From Prorocentrum cordatum (Eukaryota; Sar; Dinophyceae; Prorocentrales; Prorocentraceae): 37,500 nucleotides of DNA. A program made the position numbers and the translations under genes. Below the pieces are notes generated by a model, which was not told where the DNA came from, ran no database searches, and saw nothing but the letters and a program-made list of their open reading frames with translations. Of the stretch, positions 1 to 9,799 are shown in pieces; within the stretch, counting starts at the first letter, position 1; each line of letters opens with the position of its first letter. The stretch covers positions 170,001-207,500 of the forward strand of contig CAUYUJ010016687.1 in NCBI GenBank assembly GCA_963575745.1. Direction: 5' to 3'.

Positions 1-30
1 TGTACTCGTCGTCTCTGTCCTTCCCTTTCC

Positions 31-935
31 CTGGGAGACCTCTTCCCCTGGGCTCCAGCCAAGCCGACCTTGAGCAACCTCGTAATTGAGTCGAAGGGAA
101 GCCCCTTCCCTTTGATCCCTCCCCCGCCGGGAGGGGGGGGGGGGTAGCGACCCCCCCCCCGGGTCAGATACGACGCCCCCCCCTGGGACTCCTCTTCCCC
201 TGGGCTCCAGCCAAGCCGACCTTGAGCAACCTCGTAATTGAGTCGAAGGGAAGCCCCTTCCCTTTGATCCCTCCCCCGCCGGGAGGGGGGGGGGGGTAGC
301 GACCCCCCCCCCGGGTCAGATACGACGCCCCCCCCTGGGACTCCTCTTCCCCTGGGCTCCAGCCAAGCCGACCTTGAGCAACCTCGTAATTGAGTCGAAG
401 GGAAGCCCCTTCCCTTTGATCCCTCCCCCGCCGGGAGGGGGGGGGGGGTAGCGACCCCCCCCCCGGGTCAGATACGACGCCCCCCCCTGGGACTCCTCTT
501 CCCCTGGGCTCCAGCCAAGCCGACCTTGAGCAACCTCGTAATTGAGTCGAAGGGAAGCCCCTTCCCTTTGATCCCTCCCCCGCCGGGAGGGGGGGGGGGG
601 TAGCGACCCCCCCCCCGGGTCAGATACGACGCCCCCCCCTGGGACTCCTCTTCCCCTGGGCTCCAGCCAAGCCGACCTTGAGCAACCTCGTAATTGAGTC
701 GAAGGGAAGCCCCTTCCCTTTCATTCCTCCCCCGCCGGGAGGGGGGGGGGGTAGCGGGGGGGGTAGCGACCCTCCCCCCGAGTCAGATACGACGCCCCCC
801 CCCCGTACCGACCTTGAGCAACGTCGTCATTGAGTCGAAGGGAAGCCCCTTCCCTTTCCCTTCCCCGATGGGGGGGGGAGAGGAGGTCCCGGGGGGGGTC
901 CCGGGGGAGTCCCGGGGAAGTCCCGGGTCAGATAC
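31..935. repeat. 152-bp tandem array (5 copies plus a diverged sixth)
   Basis: The core word GCCGACCTTGAGCAACC starts at 63, 215, 367, 519 and 671, exactly 152 bp apart each time, and a diverged copy resumes near 807. The first copies are almost identical, so the array is young or homogenised. Each unit holds a run of about 14 G, the word TAGCGA, then a run of about 11 C, so it could fold into a hairpin or a G-quadruplex. The fifth copy has an extra G-run/TAGC segment, shortening the step to the sixth copy to 136 bp. Reading frames that start inside the array are by-products and I do not count them as genes. Confidence 0.95.
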
Positions 936-1500
936 GACACCTCCCTCCCCCACCTCATCGTCCTTCTCCCCGTTCCCCCAAACCATCCCACAGCCCGTGC
1001 CTCTTGCTGCGCATTGCGAACAGGGTCGGCGGCACCGGCCGTCAGGCCTTCGCAATACTTGTCGAAACATTGTTCGCCGTGGATGCCTATTCCAGTCGGT
1101 CCCAATCGATCGCCAAATACGGACGAGGAGAGGCGGAGAAGGAGCACGAAGAGAAGCAGGAAGAAAGGAAACAAGGGATGGCAATAGGAGAGGGACAAAC
1201 AATAAGAAAGGAGGAAGCGGGGGGAAATCAACAAACCAGGAGTTCGCAATGCACGAAATGTTAGGGACGGCGGAGGGAAGGCGGGAGGGGGGGGGCGCCA
1301 ATAACGATGATGCTGATGATGACGATGATGATGAGGATTATGATGACATCGATCTTGCGCCTTTACGCACTGCCTAATCTTTCTTTCTTTCCTTATTTCT
1401 CTCTCTCTCTCTCTCGACATCCCTCTCGCTTGCGCTCTCTGCGACTCTCTGCCTCCCTGTCCTCCTTTCCTTCCTCCTCCTCCTCCGCCTCCTCCTGAAT
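936..1500. other. No gene seen; GAT-rich patch and pyrimidine tract
   Basis: From 936 to about 1290 the sequence is unique and gives overlapping short frames on both strands, none recognisable. A degenerate GAT/GAC microsatellite lies at about 1303-1350. A pyrimidine-rich stretch with a CT run and TCC repeats follows at about 1376-1500. Confidence 0.6.
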
Positions 1501-1644
1501 CCCTTTTCCCTCTGAGTAGCTCCTCCCTGTCGCACCCCGAGAAGTGTCAAAATATGGCTATCGCTTTCGTCCCGCGCGCAGTCGTCGTGAAAGTTGGCAA
1601 GAATTTCGCGGATGAAGGCGGGCGGTTCTCAAAATGTTGTTCTC

Positions 1645-1960
1645 GCCCAGGCGCCGCGCCCAAGCGCCGCGCGCAGATATTGCAGCAAAATCCGAGATTC
1701 GTATAGTCGAAATCCCGGAATGGTGTTCCTGCGCGATTTAGGATTGCCAGGACGCAGCTGTAACGTTGGTTCAGGGTGTTGAAGCTCCAGGAATGGTGTC
1801 ATGGCGCGATTCATGATCGTCAGGACACAATGATAACGTTGATTCGCGGCGCTGAAATGCAATAATGGTGCTGTGGCACGACCAACGATTTCCAGACGGT
1901 TGTCTTCCAACGGGGCACTTCCCGCAACAAAGCTCAATCAAAATACATCGTTGCTGGCAC
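1645..1960 (-). repeat. Degenerate 73-bp repeat, at least 3 units
   Basis: The word AATGGTG recurs at 1719, 1792 and 1864, steps of 73 and 72 bp, with similar flanks (for example GCGCGATT and AACGTTG). A reading frame of 102 codons crosses it on the minus strand. The period is not a multiple of three, so equivalent words fall in different frames, which argues against a protein repeat. The reverse complement matches 23690-23925, including the shared word GCCCCGTTGGAAGA at the same edge, so this is a dispersed family present in inverted orientation. Confidence 0.75.
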
Positions 1961-2385
1961 CTGTGAAGAGCGAACTTGGAGGGAGGGCTCACTGCAACAT
2001 CGTTGATGCGAACGTCCTTCCTCTCCTCCCTTTCGTCATCCACTCCCCTCCTCCTCCTCGGGGCGGAAGCGGGGACGACAACTGGCCGCGCGGCCTCCGC
2101 CTTCACCTCCCTCTTCGTCCGCCGGAGCCTCCCGCGCGACGCGCGGGACCGCCGTCGCAGAGGTCGCAACGGTCGTCCTTCTCGTCGCCGTTGTCACCGT
2201 CTTCTTCGTCGCTGTCGTCGTCCGCCGTTCTCCTGTCGTGGTCAATCCTCGTCGTGGCAACATTCGCGTGGTCTGGCCAGGGCATCGCGCCGTCAATACT
2301 TTTACAGATGGGAGCTCAAATCAGTGGAATGGTACGCCGCAGCTAAGGATGTTCCGCGACGATCACGATTCGAACGACCTTCCCA
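1961..2385. other. No gene seen; imperfect CGT/CTC trinucleotide repeats
   Basis: The stretch is rich in imperfect GTC, TCG and CTC triplets, clearest at about 2155-2275. These produce Arg/Ser-rich or Asp/Thr-rich frames on both strands. No domain was recognised. Confidence 0.5.
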
Positions 2386-3067
2386 TCGGCCCACCATGAC
2401 CCAATGGTTTTTGGAAGATTGCGGCTCCTTCGGGACTGGATCGCCATACTACCAGATCTCTTGAGGGATCGACGCCAAGCTGTGCAGATCGCCTGGCGCA
2501 AAGCATGGACGGTCCTAGAACATTACCCACAGCGCTGAAGCAAGGTAACCTGTCAGCAACGCTCGCAGCCTTCCTTGACCTACGATTCTGAGCAGTGTCG
2601 CCCTGGGAGTGGAGCAACCAGGATGGCGAATTTCCAAACTTAGGGAGTGCTGGTCCAGAGCGGATTGTTGTCGTCGAGCGGTATGGTGCCTCGACGCGTC
2701 GAAGTACTACCACGGGCCTCGAGCATGGCCCAGATCTATATATTGACTATATATATCGCATGCAAAAGCTTCGCAAGGAGGGCAAGTATGACCAGCTAGG
2801 AATGTTTCGAACGGTCATGTCTGGCGCACTGTGGCTTGACCAATCGTAGGTTTGGTGATAGAAACACGCGCCCACCTCCTATCCCCCCTGCTGGTGAACA
2901 CTCCGATCCCACCCAAGTCGAAGATCTGCACAGCCCAAGTCCCGCTTTTCCTGTCCCCGTCCAGTCCAGGGGTGAGGATCAAGAGGGCGAGGAGTTCCTT
3001 CTGAGCGGATGCTGGGGCGAGCGCAGTGGGAGGAAAGGCAGGCTTGGCCAAAGCCCCCCGAGGAGTG

Positions 3068-3250
3068 AGGAGGGGGAGGGGGAGGAGGAGGAGGAGGAGA
3101 AGGAAGAGTAGGATGAGGAGGAGGAGGAGGAGGAGGCGGAGGCGGAGGAGGAGGAGGAGGATTAGGAGGAGGAGGAGGAGGAGGAGGAGGCGGAGGCGGA
3201 GGAGGAGGAGGAGGATTAGGAGGAGGAGGAGGAGGAGGAGGAGGAGGAGG
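3068..3250 (+). repeat. (GGA)n/(GGC) microsatellite
   Basis: Nearly pure purine GGA repeat on the plus strand, with GGAGGCGGAGGCGGA and GGATTAGGA variants that make a short higher-order repeat. Polypurine mirror repeats of this sort can adopt triplex structures. Lys/Arg/Glu-rich frames inside it are artefacts. Confidence 0.95.
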
Positions 3251-3252
3251 AC

Positions 3253-3850
3253 TTGTGCCTGTGCTGTGTTGTTTTTTTGTGTGTTCTTCGTGCCTGTGCC
3301 GTGGGTGCCACTCGTTCGCGGCCCGCCCGAGTCAGGGAAGGCGTGCGCGTCGGCGGAGAGCCGACCCAGCAGAGTGCAGTAGAGCGAGATGACCCCACCA
3401 TTGTGGCCACAGACGGGTCAGGTGGAAAGTACCAGGACGATGTTCGGATTCGGCGTTGTGGATGGGGTCTGGCCATTCTGCGGGCCTGGAGCCTAGCTGG
3501 ATGGGCATATGGCCCAGCAGAGCATTGGAAACTGTCGATGCCTAAAGCTGAGTTGACTAGTTCCACAGCGGCCCTCAGGCGAATGGGCGGACCAAAAGCA
3601 GTTCGTGTTCGATGCGCAGCATGTTGTCGACGGGGTTCGTCGAGGTCCCACTGGGCACCATGCCAAACACAATCGTCTCTGGTAAACTGTGTGGAAAGTG
3701 GCTCGAGGCCGCAGGATCTCTGACCAGAAAATCAAGCCTCATTGAACCTTGGAGCAAGCCGAGTCGGCCCAGGTTCCCCGGCGAGCTGGACAGCCAACAG
3801 GGAGCAGCTGACTAGTGCGCCGAGGAGGGAGCGCGAGGTGCTCAATTGTC
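3253..3850 (+). pseudogene. RNase H domain of LINE relic D, frameshifted
   Basis: RNase H removes the RNA strand of RNA:DNA hybrids during retrotransposition. The frame opening at 3253 gives TDGSGG (catalytic Asp, codon 3412-3414), then RRCGWGLAI, typical of the second strand of the fold, and KAEL with the catalytic Glu (codon 3550-3552). The third motif (FDAQHVVDG, Asp at 3611-3613) and a following GPTGHHAKHN...LW are in another frame, so an indel lies between about 3553 and 3600. A fourth Asp candidate (GAAD, near 3805) is in a further frame just before a stop. All four catalytic positions can be located but no single frame joins them. Earlier in-frame Met codons are not convincing starts; this is an internal domain. 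Confidence 0.6.
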
Positions 3851-4200
3851 CGAGGCAAACCCCATACAATATTTTAGAGTTGACAGTCTGGCTTCCCGTG
3901 TGCAGGGCCATCCCTTGACTGTTGCTGATCGTGTTGCGCGCCAAACTCACGAGATTTACGGGCCCTCGGCGAGGACGGACAGGCCGCATGAGGCCAATCG
4001 TCGGGCGGTGGGGAGGCGGGAAGGCGTTCGGGCTGCCATCCAGAAGTCCGACCACCAGGTGGAGTCCAACGCCCAAAAACTGCTTCCCTGCAGCGTGTGC
4101 TCTTCACGCCCAGCAGAATCAGGAGCGAGAACCGCATGGCTCTCTTCTCCGTGCCCTCGCTGCCCGCGAATCTCCACCATTCCCGCAGGCTGATGACTGG

Positions 4201-4565
4201 CAGGGGGATTCATTGGTGAAGGCCTTGCGGGGGAAGCGGGGCTCGGACGTTTCAGAAGCTGGTCAAACATTGTGCCGATCCCTTGCATATGTTTGGCAAG
4301 GGAACACCACATATTCTGGAACATGACAACTCACACAAGGCTGTTCGAAATGGCCCCAGCCCTCAGATCTGGAACCATCAATGTCCATGGCGATTCTGCC
4401 TGATTTGTTTCAGGCCAAAGCGCTTCCTCTTAGAGAGCCCAGGCGCGCACTTAGGCAAGAGACAAGTAGTATGATGAGTGAGGCGGCGGCGGCGGAGCTC
4501 TGCAGGTACACGAGTGAGGCTGCATTCGTGAGAATTAACAGACCATCTCAAGTGCCATAGGGGGA
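4201..4565. other. No clear gene; short Cys-containing frame
   Basis: A plus-strand frame at 4283-4474 contains a C-x2-C pair (FCLICF) after a His-rich segment, loosely like the terminal Cys module of LINEs. It may be the tail of relic D. Support is weak. Confidence 0.25.
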
Positions 4566-4680
4566 ATCGGAGGAGGGGAGGAGGAGGAGGAGGAGGAGGA
4601 GGAGGAGGAGGAGGAGGGGAGGAGGAGGAGGAGGAGGAGGAGGAGGAGGAGGAGGAGGAGGAGGAGAAGGAGGAGGAGGA
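4566..4680 (+). repeat. (GGA)n microsatellite
   Basis: About 115 bp of almost uninterrupted GGA on the plus strand, with single GGGGAGG and GAAGGA variants. It gives poly-Pro, poly-Ser and poly-Leu frames on the minus strand that are not genes. Confidence 0.95.
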
Positions 4681-4689
4681 TTGGTTGTG

Positions 4690-5440
4690 CCCTTCCTGTG
4701 CACGCCGAGCGTGCCAACTGCAGAGTGGCACGACGCACTGTTCTCACTCCCGTGGGTGAGGGACCCGGGACCCTCGATGGCCCAGCGCTCAAGGACTACC
4801 TCCTTCCTCCCAGGTCTGGGGTTGCGGCCACGCTCGCAGCGGCCCCGCCGCTCCTTGCCCATCTTGCCCAAGACAAAACCAGGCTGCTTCGCTGGGAGCT
4901 CCTGGCCAGGCCGACAAGGTGCAGCTGGGAAAACAGCGCGCATTGCACGCAGTACAGCAAGAACTCGCGCTTCTCTGGTGAGCAGCCCTTCGGGCCAATC
5001 ACCGCACCCCACAAAACATGAGAGCCCGCGAACTCCTCCATCTCTTGGGCGCCTCGCGCCCACACTCGGAGGCCATCCCAGCCTTCCAGCTCAAGAAACC
5101 GTGCAAGCACTGAACGCACCGCCAGCGGCCGCCCGCCGCCTCGTGCAGATCGTGCCGCAGAAAGCACGGGCGACCACACGTCGGGGGCCGCGCACGCGAC
5201 CCTGCCACGGCGGTCGCCTTCAGCGCCGCTTTGATGGGCCCTGCCTCCAACTTGCCATCGAAGTTGCCCTGGAGGGCCTGCCCGGACACTCTGCGCAAAG
5301 TGGTGGTGGGCAACATTTTCCCGTGTCGCGGCTCAGGGGCATGAAGACGGCCTTGCCGGTGGGGTCGGCCTTGGGGTGGATGGCGCCGAACACGTCCCAT
5401 GACATGTGGGAGAGAGCGCGCCCACAGGGCCCGAGCAAAG
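4690..5440 (-). mobile_element. Possible LINE C-terminal fragment E
   Basis: Minus-strand frames give a 133-codon stretch (5400 down to 4999) with the segment HDLHEAAGGRWRCVQC. This resembles the terminal H...(G/W)xC-x2-C module seen in relic C at about 22480-22530 (SHELVLRGMGVRCARC). A preceding segment (LKATAVAGSRARPP) looks protein-like. No RNase H or RT motif is visible, so this would be only the extreme 3' end of an element. Frames on the plus strand are also open and no search was possible, so the call is tentative. Confidence 0.35.
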
Positions 5441-5920
5441 GGGAGGGGGGGCTAGGCTTAAGCTACCCCCCCCTCCCTTGAGCCGCCCTTGTTGGAAGCA
5501 CCCCCCCCCCCCCCCCTTTTTTTGCAAGGGGGGGGGGGGCTTACAGCTACCCCCCCCTCCCCCCTTGGGCCCTCCCCGGAAGCTACCCCCCCCCCCTTTC
5601 CAAAAGGGGGGGGGTGCTTAAGCTACCCCCCCTCCCTTGGCGCCGCCCTGCTGGAAGCTACCCCCCCCTCCCCCCCTTTCGTACAAAAGGGGGGGGGGTG
5701 CTTGGAAGCTACCCCCCCCTCCCCCTTTGGCCGCCTCGGAAGCTACCCCGCGTCCTTACCTTCCTTTCCAAAGGGAGGGGGGTGCTTAAGCTACCCCCTC
5801 CCCTCCCTTGGAGCCGCCCTGCTGGAAGCTCCCCCCCCCTTCCTCCCCTTTTGTGCCAAAGGGGGGGGGGGGGGCTTGAAGCCCCCCCCCCTTTCCCCCT
5901 TTGGCCGCCCAGCCCCCGGA
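5441..5920. repeat. G-run/C-run minisatellite, array 1
   Basis: Blocks of 7-14 C and 7-14 G alternate with short fixed words (GGAAGCTACC, TGCTTAAGCTACC, CCTTTCCAAAAGG, GCCGCCCTGCTGGAAGC). Roughly 5-6 irregular units of about 80-120 bp are present. Each unit could fold back on itself through its G and C runs. Gly/Pro-rich frames on both strands are artefacts. The family is related to 10030-10510, where the words appear in reverse orientation. Confidence 0.9.
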
Positions 5921-6815
5921 ACCGCATCAACACGCGCTGTATGAGCATGCGTCCCCGTGTGCTGCCACTTCCGGGCGGGGATCGCACGAAGCAAAATAAT
6001 ATTTGAGAGTCGGCCCCCAGAGCTTGGAGGCGTCTCTCCCCGGACTGCGGCCGTGCAGGACCAGAACTTCGAGGGTCGAACTTCGAACCTCGAGGTTTGA
6101 GGTTCGACGTTTTCCGGCTTTCGGGTGCCCCTTCGTCGCCACGGGTGGACGCAGCGCAACGAACGAGTGCGTCTGGACCTGGATCCGTCTTCCGGCGGCC
6201 CCGGCGCTTGTCTGAGGCTTCGAAGGGCTCCGGGAGGTTGAGGATGGAGAAACGGCTTCTGGTTGTGATCGGCCCGTGGGCGCAGGGAGGTCTGGGCCTG
6301 CCCCTCGGCATTCTCCTCCGCCTCTGCTTCCCGGCGCCCTGACCGACAGTGCGCCTTTGAAGGTAACCCAAATCCTGTTTTATGATTGTGTTTATGCCGG
6401 ACGGTGGTCTGCGCTCGCAGAGGGATCCGGGTTGCAGTGGACATGGTCCCAAGGTTTCGCTCGCTCGCTCTGCCTCCCTCGGCCTCCTCCGCCGCGGCGC
6501 AGGGCGCCTCGCGATCCGCGCGGTGGTGGTCGTTCCCGCAATGTCGCGCGGCCGGGGGTGGGCCCAGATCTGCGACGTCGTGAAAACATAAAGGAGCAGG
6601 ATTTTCTTTGTACTCGGCCTCCGGGGGCTCTTGCCGGGCCCCGGGAGCGTCAAACGAACATTCAGGACGAAGGCCCGGTCCTGGGGAAAGGGTCGGGACC
6701 TCCTGGGACCCCGCACTGAAAACAAAAAAAACACGACATCGGATGTCCGGGTGCGCGCGTAGCGAGCCGGTGTGGCCTGAGGGCACGTTTTCGTGTGCCC
6801 GACCCCTCCCACTTC
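5921..6815. other. No gene identified; long overlapping GC-rich frames
   Basis: Two minus-strand frames of more than 360 codons overlap throughout and continue into the flanking minisatellite and the CT tract, so frame length is no evidence of coding. A small hairpin lies at 6084-6106 (CGAACCTC / GAGGTTCG arms) within a run of TTCGA-type words. I recognise no domain on either strand. Confidence 0.4.
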
Positions 6816-6900
6816 TCTTTTTTTTTTTTTTGTTTGTTCTCTCTCTGTCTCTCTTTTTTTTTTTTTTTCTCTCTCTCTCTCTCTCTCTCTCCTTCACATT
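6816..6900 (+). repeat. T runs and (CT)n tract
   Basis: Two T runs separated by CTCTCTGTCTCTC, followed by a CT dinucleotide tract to about 6892. This is a simple pyrimidine tract on the plus strand. It could serve as a polypyrimidine tract but no adjacent acceptor or exon is evident. Confidence 0.85.
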
Positions 6901-7310
6901 CCCTCCACTTTCGCGCGGCCCTCTCTCCCTTGAGGGAGAGGTCGCGGCCGAGGAGCTAGAGCTCTCTGACGATGAGATCTGTTGAGTTCTTGACCGCTTT
7001 GGTGTACGGACGCTTGGAGGGCAGTGTAGTTATAGAGTGTCGCTTCCGCGGCGCTCGCCGTCTGTCGTCCTGCCCATCCGCTTCTCTGGAGTCGTGGTGC
7101 GGAATTGCCCTCCGTGCGTCAAGTGGCGCTCACGCTCGTGAGCTTTGCTTTTTTCCTCTCTCATCCTCTGCTCCTTCCCTGTATTTCTGTCTCGGCCATG
7201 GTTCCTCGTGCCATCGAGCGTTTCCTCTGTGCTGCACGGTGTGTCTGCGTGCGAGGCGGTGGGGGAGTCCATGGCGCTGTGCGCGCGCTGGCATAGAGTA
7301 CCAATGCCAT
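6901..7310. other. No gene seen
   Basis: Unique sequence with short frames on both strands. I found no recognisable domain, RNA gene or repeat. Confidence 0.4.
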
Positions 7311-7830
7311 TGGTTAATTGATTCGTTGATTCATCGATTCATTAGTTCAGTCACTCACGGAAACAGCGGGGCGCCAGGGAGCATCCGCAGGTGAGGGACA
7401 TGATAAGAGCAATTGGCGGGCATCGGAGCGGGGGGCCCCTGTAACACAAGTTGCGGTGAAACATAATTGCAGCTATCTGGACACATTGATTCATTGATTC
7501 GTTGACTCATTCTATCATGGATTCATTGACTCATTAGGCCAGTCACCGTCACCCGCAGACACAGCGGTGTGCCAAGGAACATCCCCCGGCGAGGTAGATG
7601 ATCAGCAGGCCACTGGCAGAATGTGGCTATCAGCCGACGTTCGTGCGAGTCCTTCTAGGAGACGCGACGTTACCATAGAGGTGCAATTTCATAGATAAAA
7701 AATGCAATGGCTCGAACAATGCTGCTGGATTCGCAAGCGACACCGCAGGTGGAGGGCACCGGGGCGGTGCGTTGGTTCATTGGCTCATTGTTTCATTGAC
7801 TCATTGATTCGTTGGTTCATTGATTCATTC
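7311..7830 (+). repeat. ATTGATTC-type repeats in a roughly 200-bp higher-order unit
   Basis: Clusters of the octamer ATTGATTC and variants (TTCATTGA, GTTGACTC) occur at about 7315-7350, 7484-7538 and 7772-7830. The first two clusters are followed by similar unique sequence (CAGTCAC at 7348 and 7550; ACAGCGG..GCCA(A/G)GGA; a TGAT word about 45 bp on), giving a step of about 200 bp. The third cluster leads directly into the 219-bp repeat. Confidence 0.8.
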
Positions 7831-8268
7831 GTGCTTGACACCGGCGGGTGCGTTTGCGAAGGGGCGCCGTGCCACGCTCGTTGATTTGCTGTCTGTCGGT
7901 GTGAGACGAGCGTTACCATAGCGACTTTATGGGAAGGTTGGCGCGGTACGCATGTTGGGTTACTGTTTGCATGCGTTTTGAAGGGCGTCACTATCGCGAA
8001 TATTGAAAGAGCTGGCGCTCCCTGGCACGACTGATTCATTGGTTCACTGGTGCTTGACAACGGTTGGTGCGTTTGCGAAGGGGCGCCGCGCCACGCCTGT
8101 TGATTTGCTGTCTGTCGGTGTGCGACGAGCGGTACCATAGCGAATGTATGGGAGGTTTGGCGCGGTACGCATGTTGGGTCACGCTTTGTATGCGTTTTGA
8201 AGGGCGTCCCTATCGCGAATTTTGCAAGACCTGGCGCCCCCTGGCGCGATGCACCCGTGTCCGGCGCC
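7831..8268. repeat. 219-bp tandem duplication
   Basis: GTGCTTGACA starts at 7831 and again at 8050, 219 bp apart, and the units align through GTGCGTTTGCGAAGGGGCGCC, TTGATTTGCTGTCTGTCGG, GCGGTACGCATGTTGGGT and ATGCGTTTTGAAGGGCGTC. The period is a multiple of three, so a 309-codon minus-strand frame (8714 down to 7785) runs through both copies as two 73-residue repeats. Differences between copies change many amino acids, so I see no sign of selection on a protein, though the frame is not excluded. Confidence 0.9.
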
Positions 8269-8640
8269 GTTTGCGAATGAGCGGCGATCCGCTTTCGTCG
8301 CGTCGGTGCTGTCAACTTCGTGAGCGATGTTGTGCAGGCTATTGAAGCCGCAGACGTCGGGCCACGTGGCTCCGTTGCTGATTGCGCGGGCTGCTTGCTT
8401 GGTGCGCGGTTTGGCGCCTCTCTTTTTCTTTTCTTTCCAGGCGGCGGCGTCAACGCCATCCCGCATTTGAGGTCAGGAGGCCATTTCTTTATTGCTTGGG
8501 GCATGACGGGCATCATGGCCCCCGGTTCCCCCCCCCTTTGACGTAACGCTCCCCCCTTCAGTGCGCTCCAGGCACTGCCGCCGTGCGCATTGGGATGCGC
8601 GTAGGTGTCCGTGTAGGAATCCGCATAGGTGTCTGGTCCG
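8269..8640. other. No gene identified
   Basis: Unique sequence next to the 219-bp repeat. The minus-strand frame mentioned there continues across it into the GTC microsatellite, where it reads as poly-Asp. No known domain was recognised. Confidence 0.35.
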
Positions 8641-8643
8641 CAG

Positions 8644-8683
<40 letters not shown>

Positions 8684-8695
8684 TCGTTGTCGTCG
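8641..8695 (+). repeat. (GTC)n microsatellite
   Basis: About 14 near-perfect GTC triplets, then degenerate GTCGTCGCTCGTGG. Frames read poly-Val or poly-Arg on plus and poly-Asp on minus. Confidence 0.95.
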
Positions 8696-8885
8696 CTCGT
8701 GGTTCGTCGCTCATCTCTCATCGTTGTCGTGCGCGCGGACGCGGCTGGAACCTGTTTTTAAGTCCGGGCCGATGACGGCAATCATCTGGGGGGGGAGGGG
8801 GTCGATGACGTCACGTTTCGCGCCGGCGGCGTTTGGGAATGGTTAGGAATGACGGAGGACGGGCAGCACGAACATGTAGGTGGCG

Positions 8886-9180
8886 ATATGCACCACAACG
8901 CCTGTGTACATCACATTACCCGCGTGCACCACAGCGCCTGTGTACACCACGCCGCCGATGTACACGACAGCAGCCGCGTGCAACACAGCGTCAGTTTGTG
9001 CCACCGCGCCTGCGGGCACAACAGCTCCTGTGTCCACCGCAGCGCCTCCGTACACCACATCAGCCGTGCGCAACACAGCACCAGTGTACATCGCAATGCC
9101 TGCGTGCATTGCAGTGCCTGTGTACGCCACGGCGCCTATGTGCACCACGTCAGCCGCGTGCAACACAGCACCATTGTTGC
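8886..9180. repeat. 18-bp minisatellite, about 15-16 units
   Basis: The stretch divides cleanly into 18-bp units of the form GCCTGTGTACACCACAGC, with recurrent variants such as AGCCGCGTGCAACACAGC (three copies) and GCCTGCGTGCATTGCAGT. Because 18 is a multiple of three, several frames stay open and encode hexapeptide repeats: TAPVYT-like on plus, and Val/Tyr/Thr/Gly/Ala hexapeptides on minus. No frame is favoured by the pattern of changes, so I call it DNA repeat rather than a gene. Confidence 0.9.
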
Positions 9181-9795
9181 GTATAGAATTTCAGAAGGGA
9201 TCCTTGTGACAAAATGGAGCGCGTGTGGATTCCAGAGAAAGCAGTGGAAACCTAATCCTCATGGACAAAGGAGCGCCGCTGGAATTTACGAGTCCCCCCG
9301 AGTCCGCCCGCATCACCCTAGCTCCCATTTGCGTCCAGGAAACCCCGGCTAAACTGGCCGTCCGAGAACCAAGTGGCTCGATTCAATCGACCATTCTGCG
9401 GTACGCGCTGGGATGCGCACGTGCGTTGTGCCGCCAAGCCGCCTCGCTGGAGGTCGCCTCCCTGGCGGTGTTGGTGTCGCTTCTCGCTCCCCCGATCCAG
9501 GGTCGAGGAACGAGGGTCAAAATTCGGGGAAGCTCGAGGCTCGAGGTCGCCTGCCTGGCTCGGGGCTCGGCGCCCGAGGCCTAAGGGGAAGCCCCTCCGC
9601 CGCGCCCCGGCCCCCGAAACCCGCTCCCCGGGCAGCCCCCGGGGCCGCTCTGGAGGCCGGCCCCGCCGGGGGGGGGAGATCGCATAGGGGTCTCCTTAAG
9701 GAGGTCCCCTACAAACCTCTAGGAGGCCTCCCCCTCCTGAGGGGAAGCCTCCGGAAGACCCCCCCTCCCCCTCCCGGAGGTCGGCCGGGGTGGGC
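9181..9795. other. No gene seen; GC-rich sequence
   Basis: Unique sequence to about 9540, then very GC-rich sequence with AGG/CCT words and short palindromes (AGGAGGCCTCC near 9720). No domain or RNA gene was recognised. Confidence 0.4.
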
Positions 9796-9799
9796 CCTG

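Larger units (their letters stand above)
2390..4200 (+). mobile_element. LINE relic D: 3' half with RNase H
   Basis: A decayed copy of the C-terminal part of a dinoflagellate-type non-LTR retroelement. Read 5' to 3' on the plus strand, pieces in different frames match the usual order: a linker with a basic Trp-containing segment (RQAVQIAWRKAW, about 2470-2510), a stretch resembling the pre-RNase H region (residues VMSGALW, about 2815), an RNase H domain (about 3400-3830), and a Cys module (LPCSVCSS followed by WLSSPC, about 4084-4160). Many stops and frame changes show that it is dead. A GGA microsatellite at 3068-3250 interrupts it. The assignment rests on motif order, not on a search. Confidence 0.6.

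Noticed and set aside
2360-2380. tRNA-like T-loop word (reverse complement GTTCGAATC)
   Set aside because: No paired T stem, anticodon arm or acceptor stem could be fitted around it.
5709-6897. Two minus-strand frames of more than 360 codons
   Set aside because: They overlap throughout in different frames and extend into minisatellite and CT repeats; neither shows a domain.
8843-9166. Left-handed beta-helix (hexapeptide) protein on the minus strand
   Set aside because: The period comes from an 18-bp DNA repeat; all frames are equally periodic and the strict I/L/V-G hexapeptide pattern is not kept.
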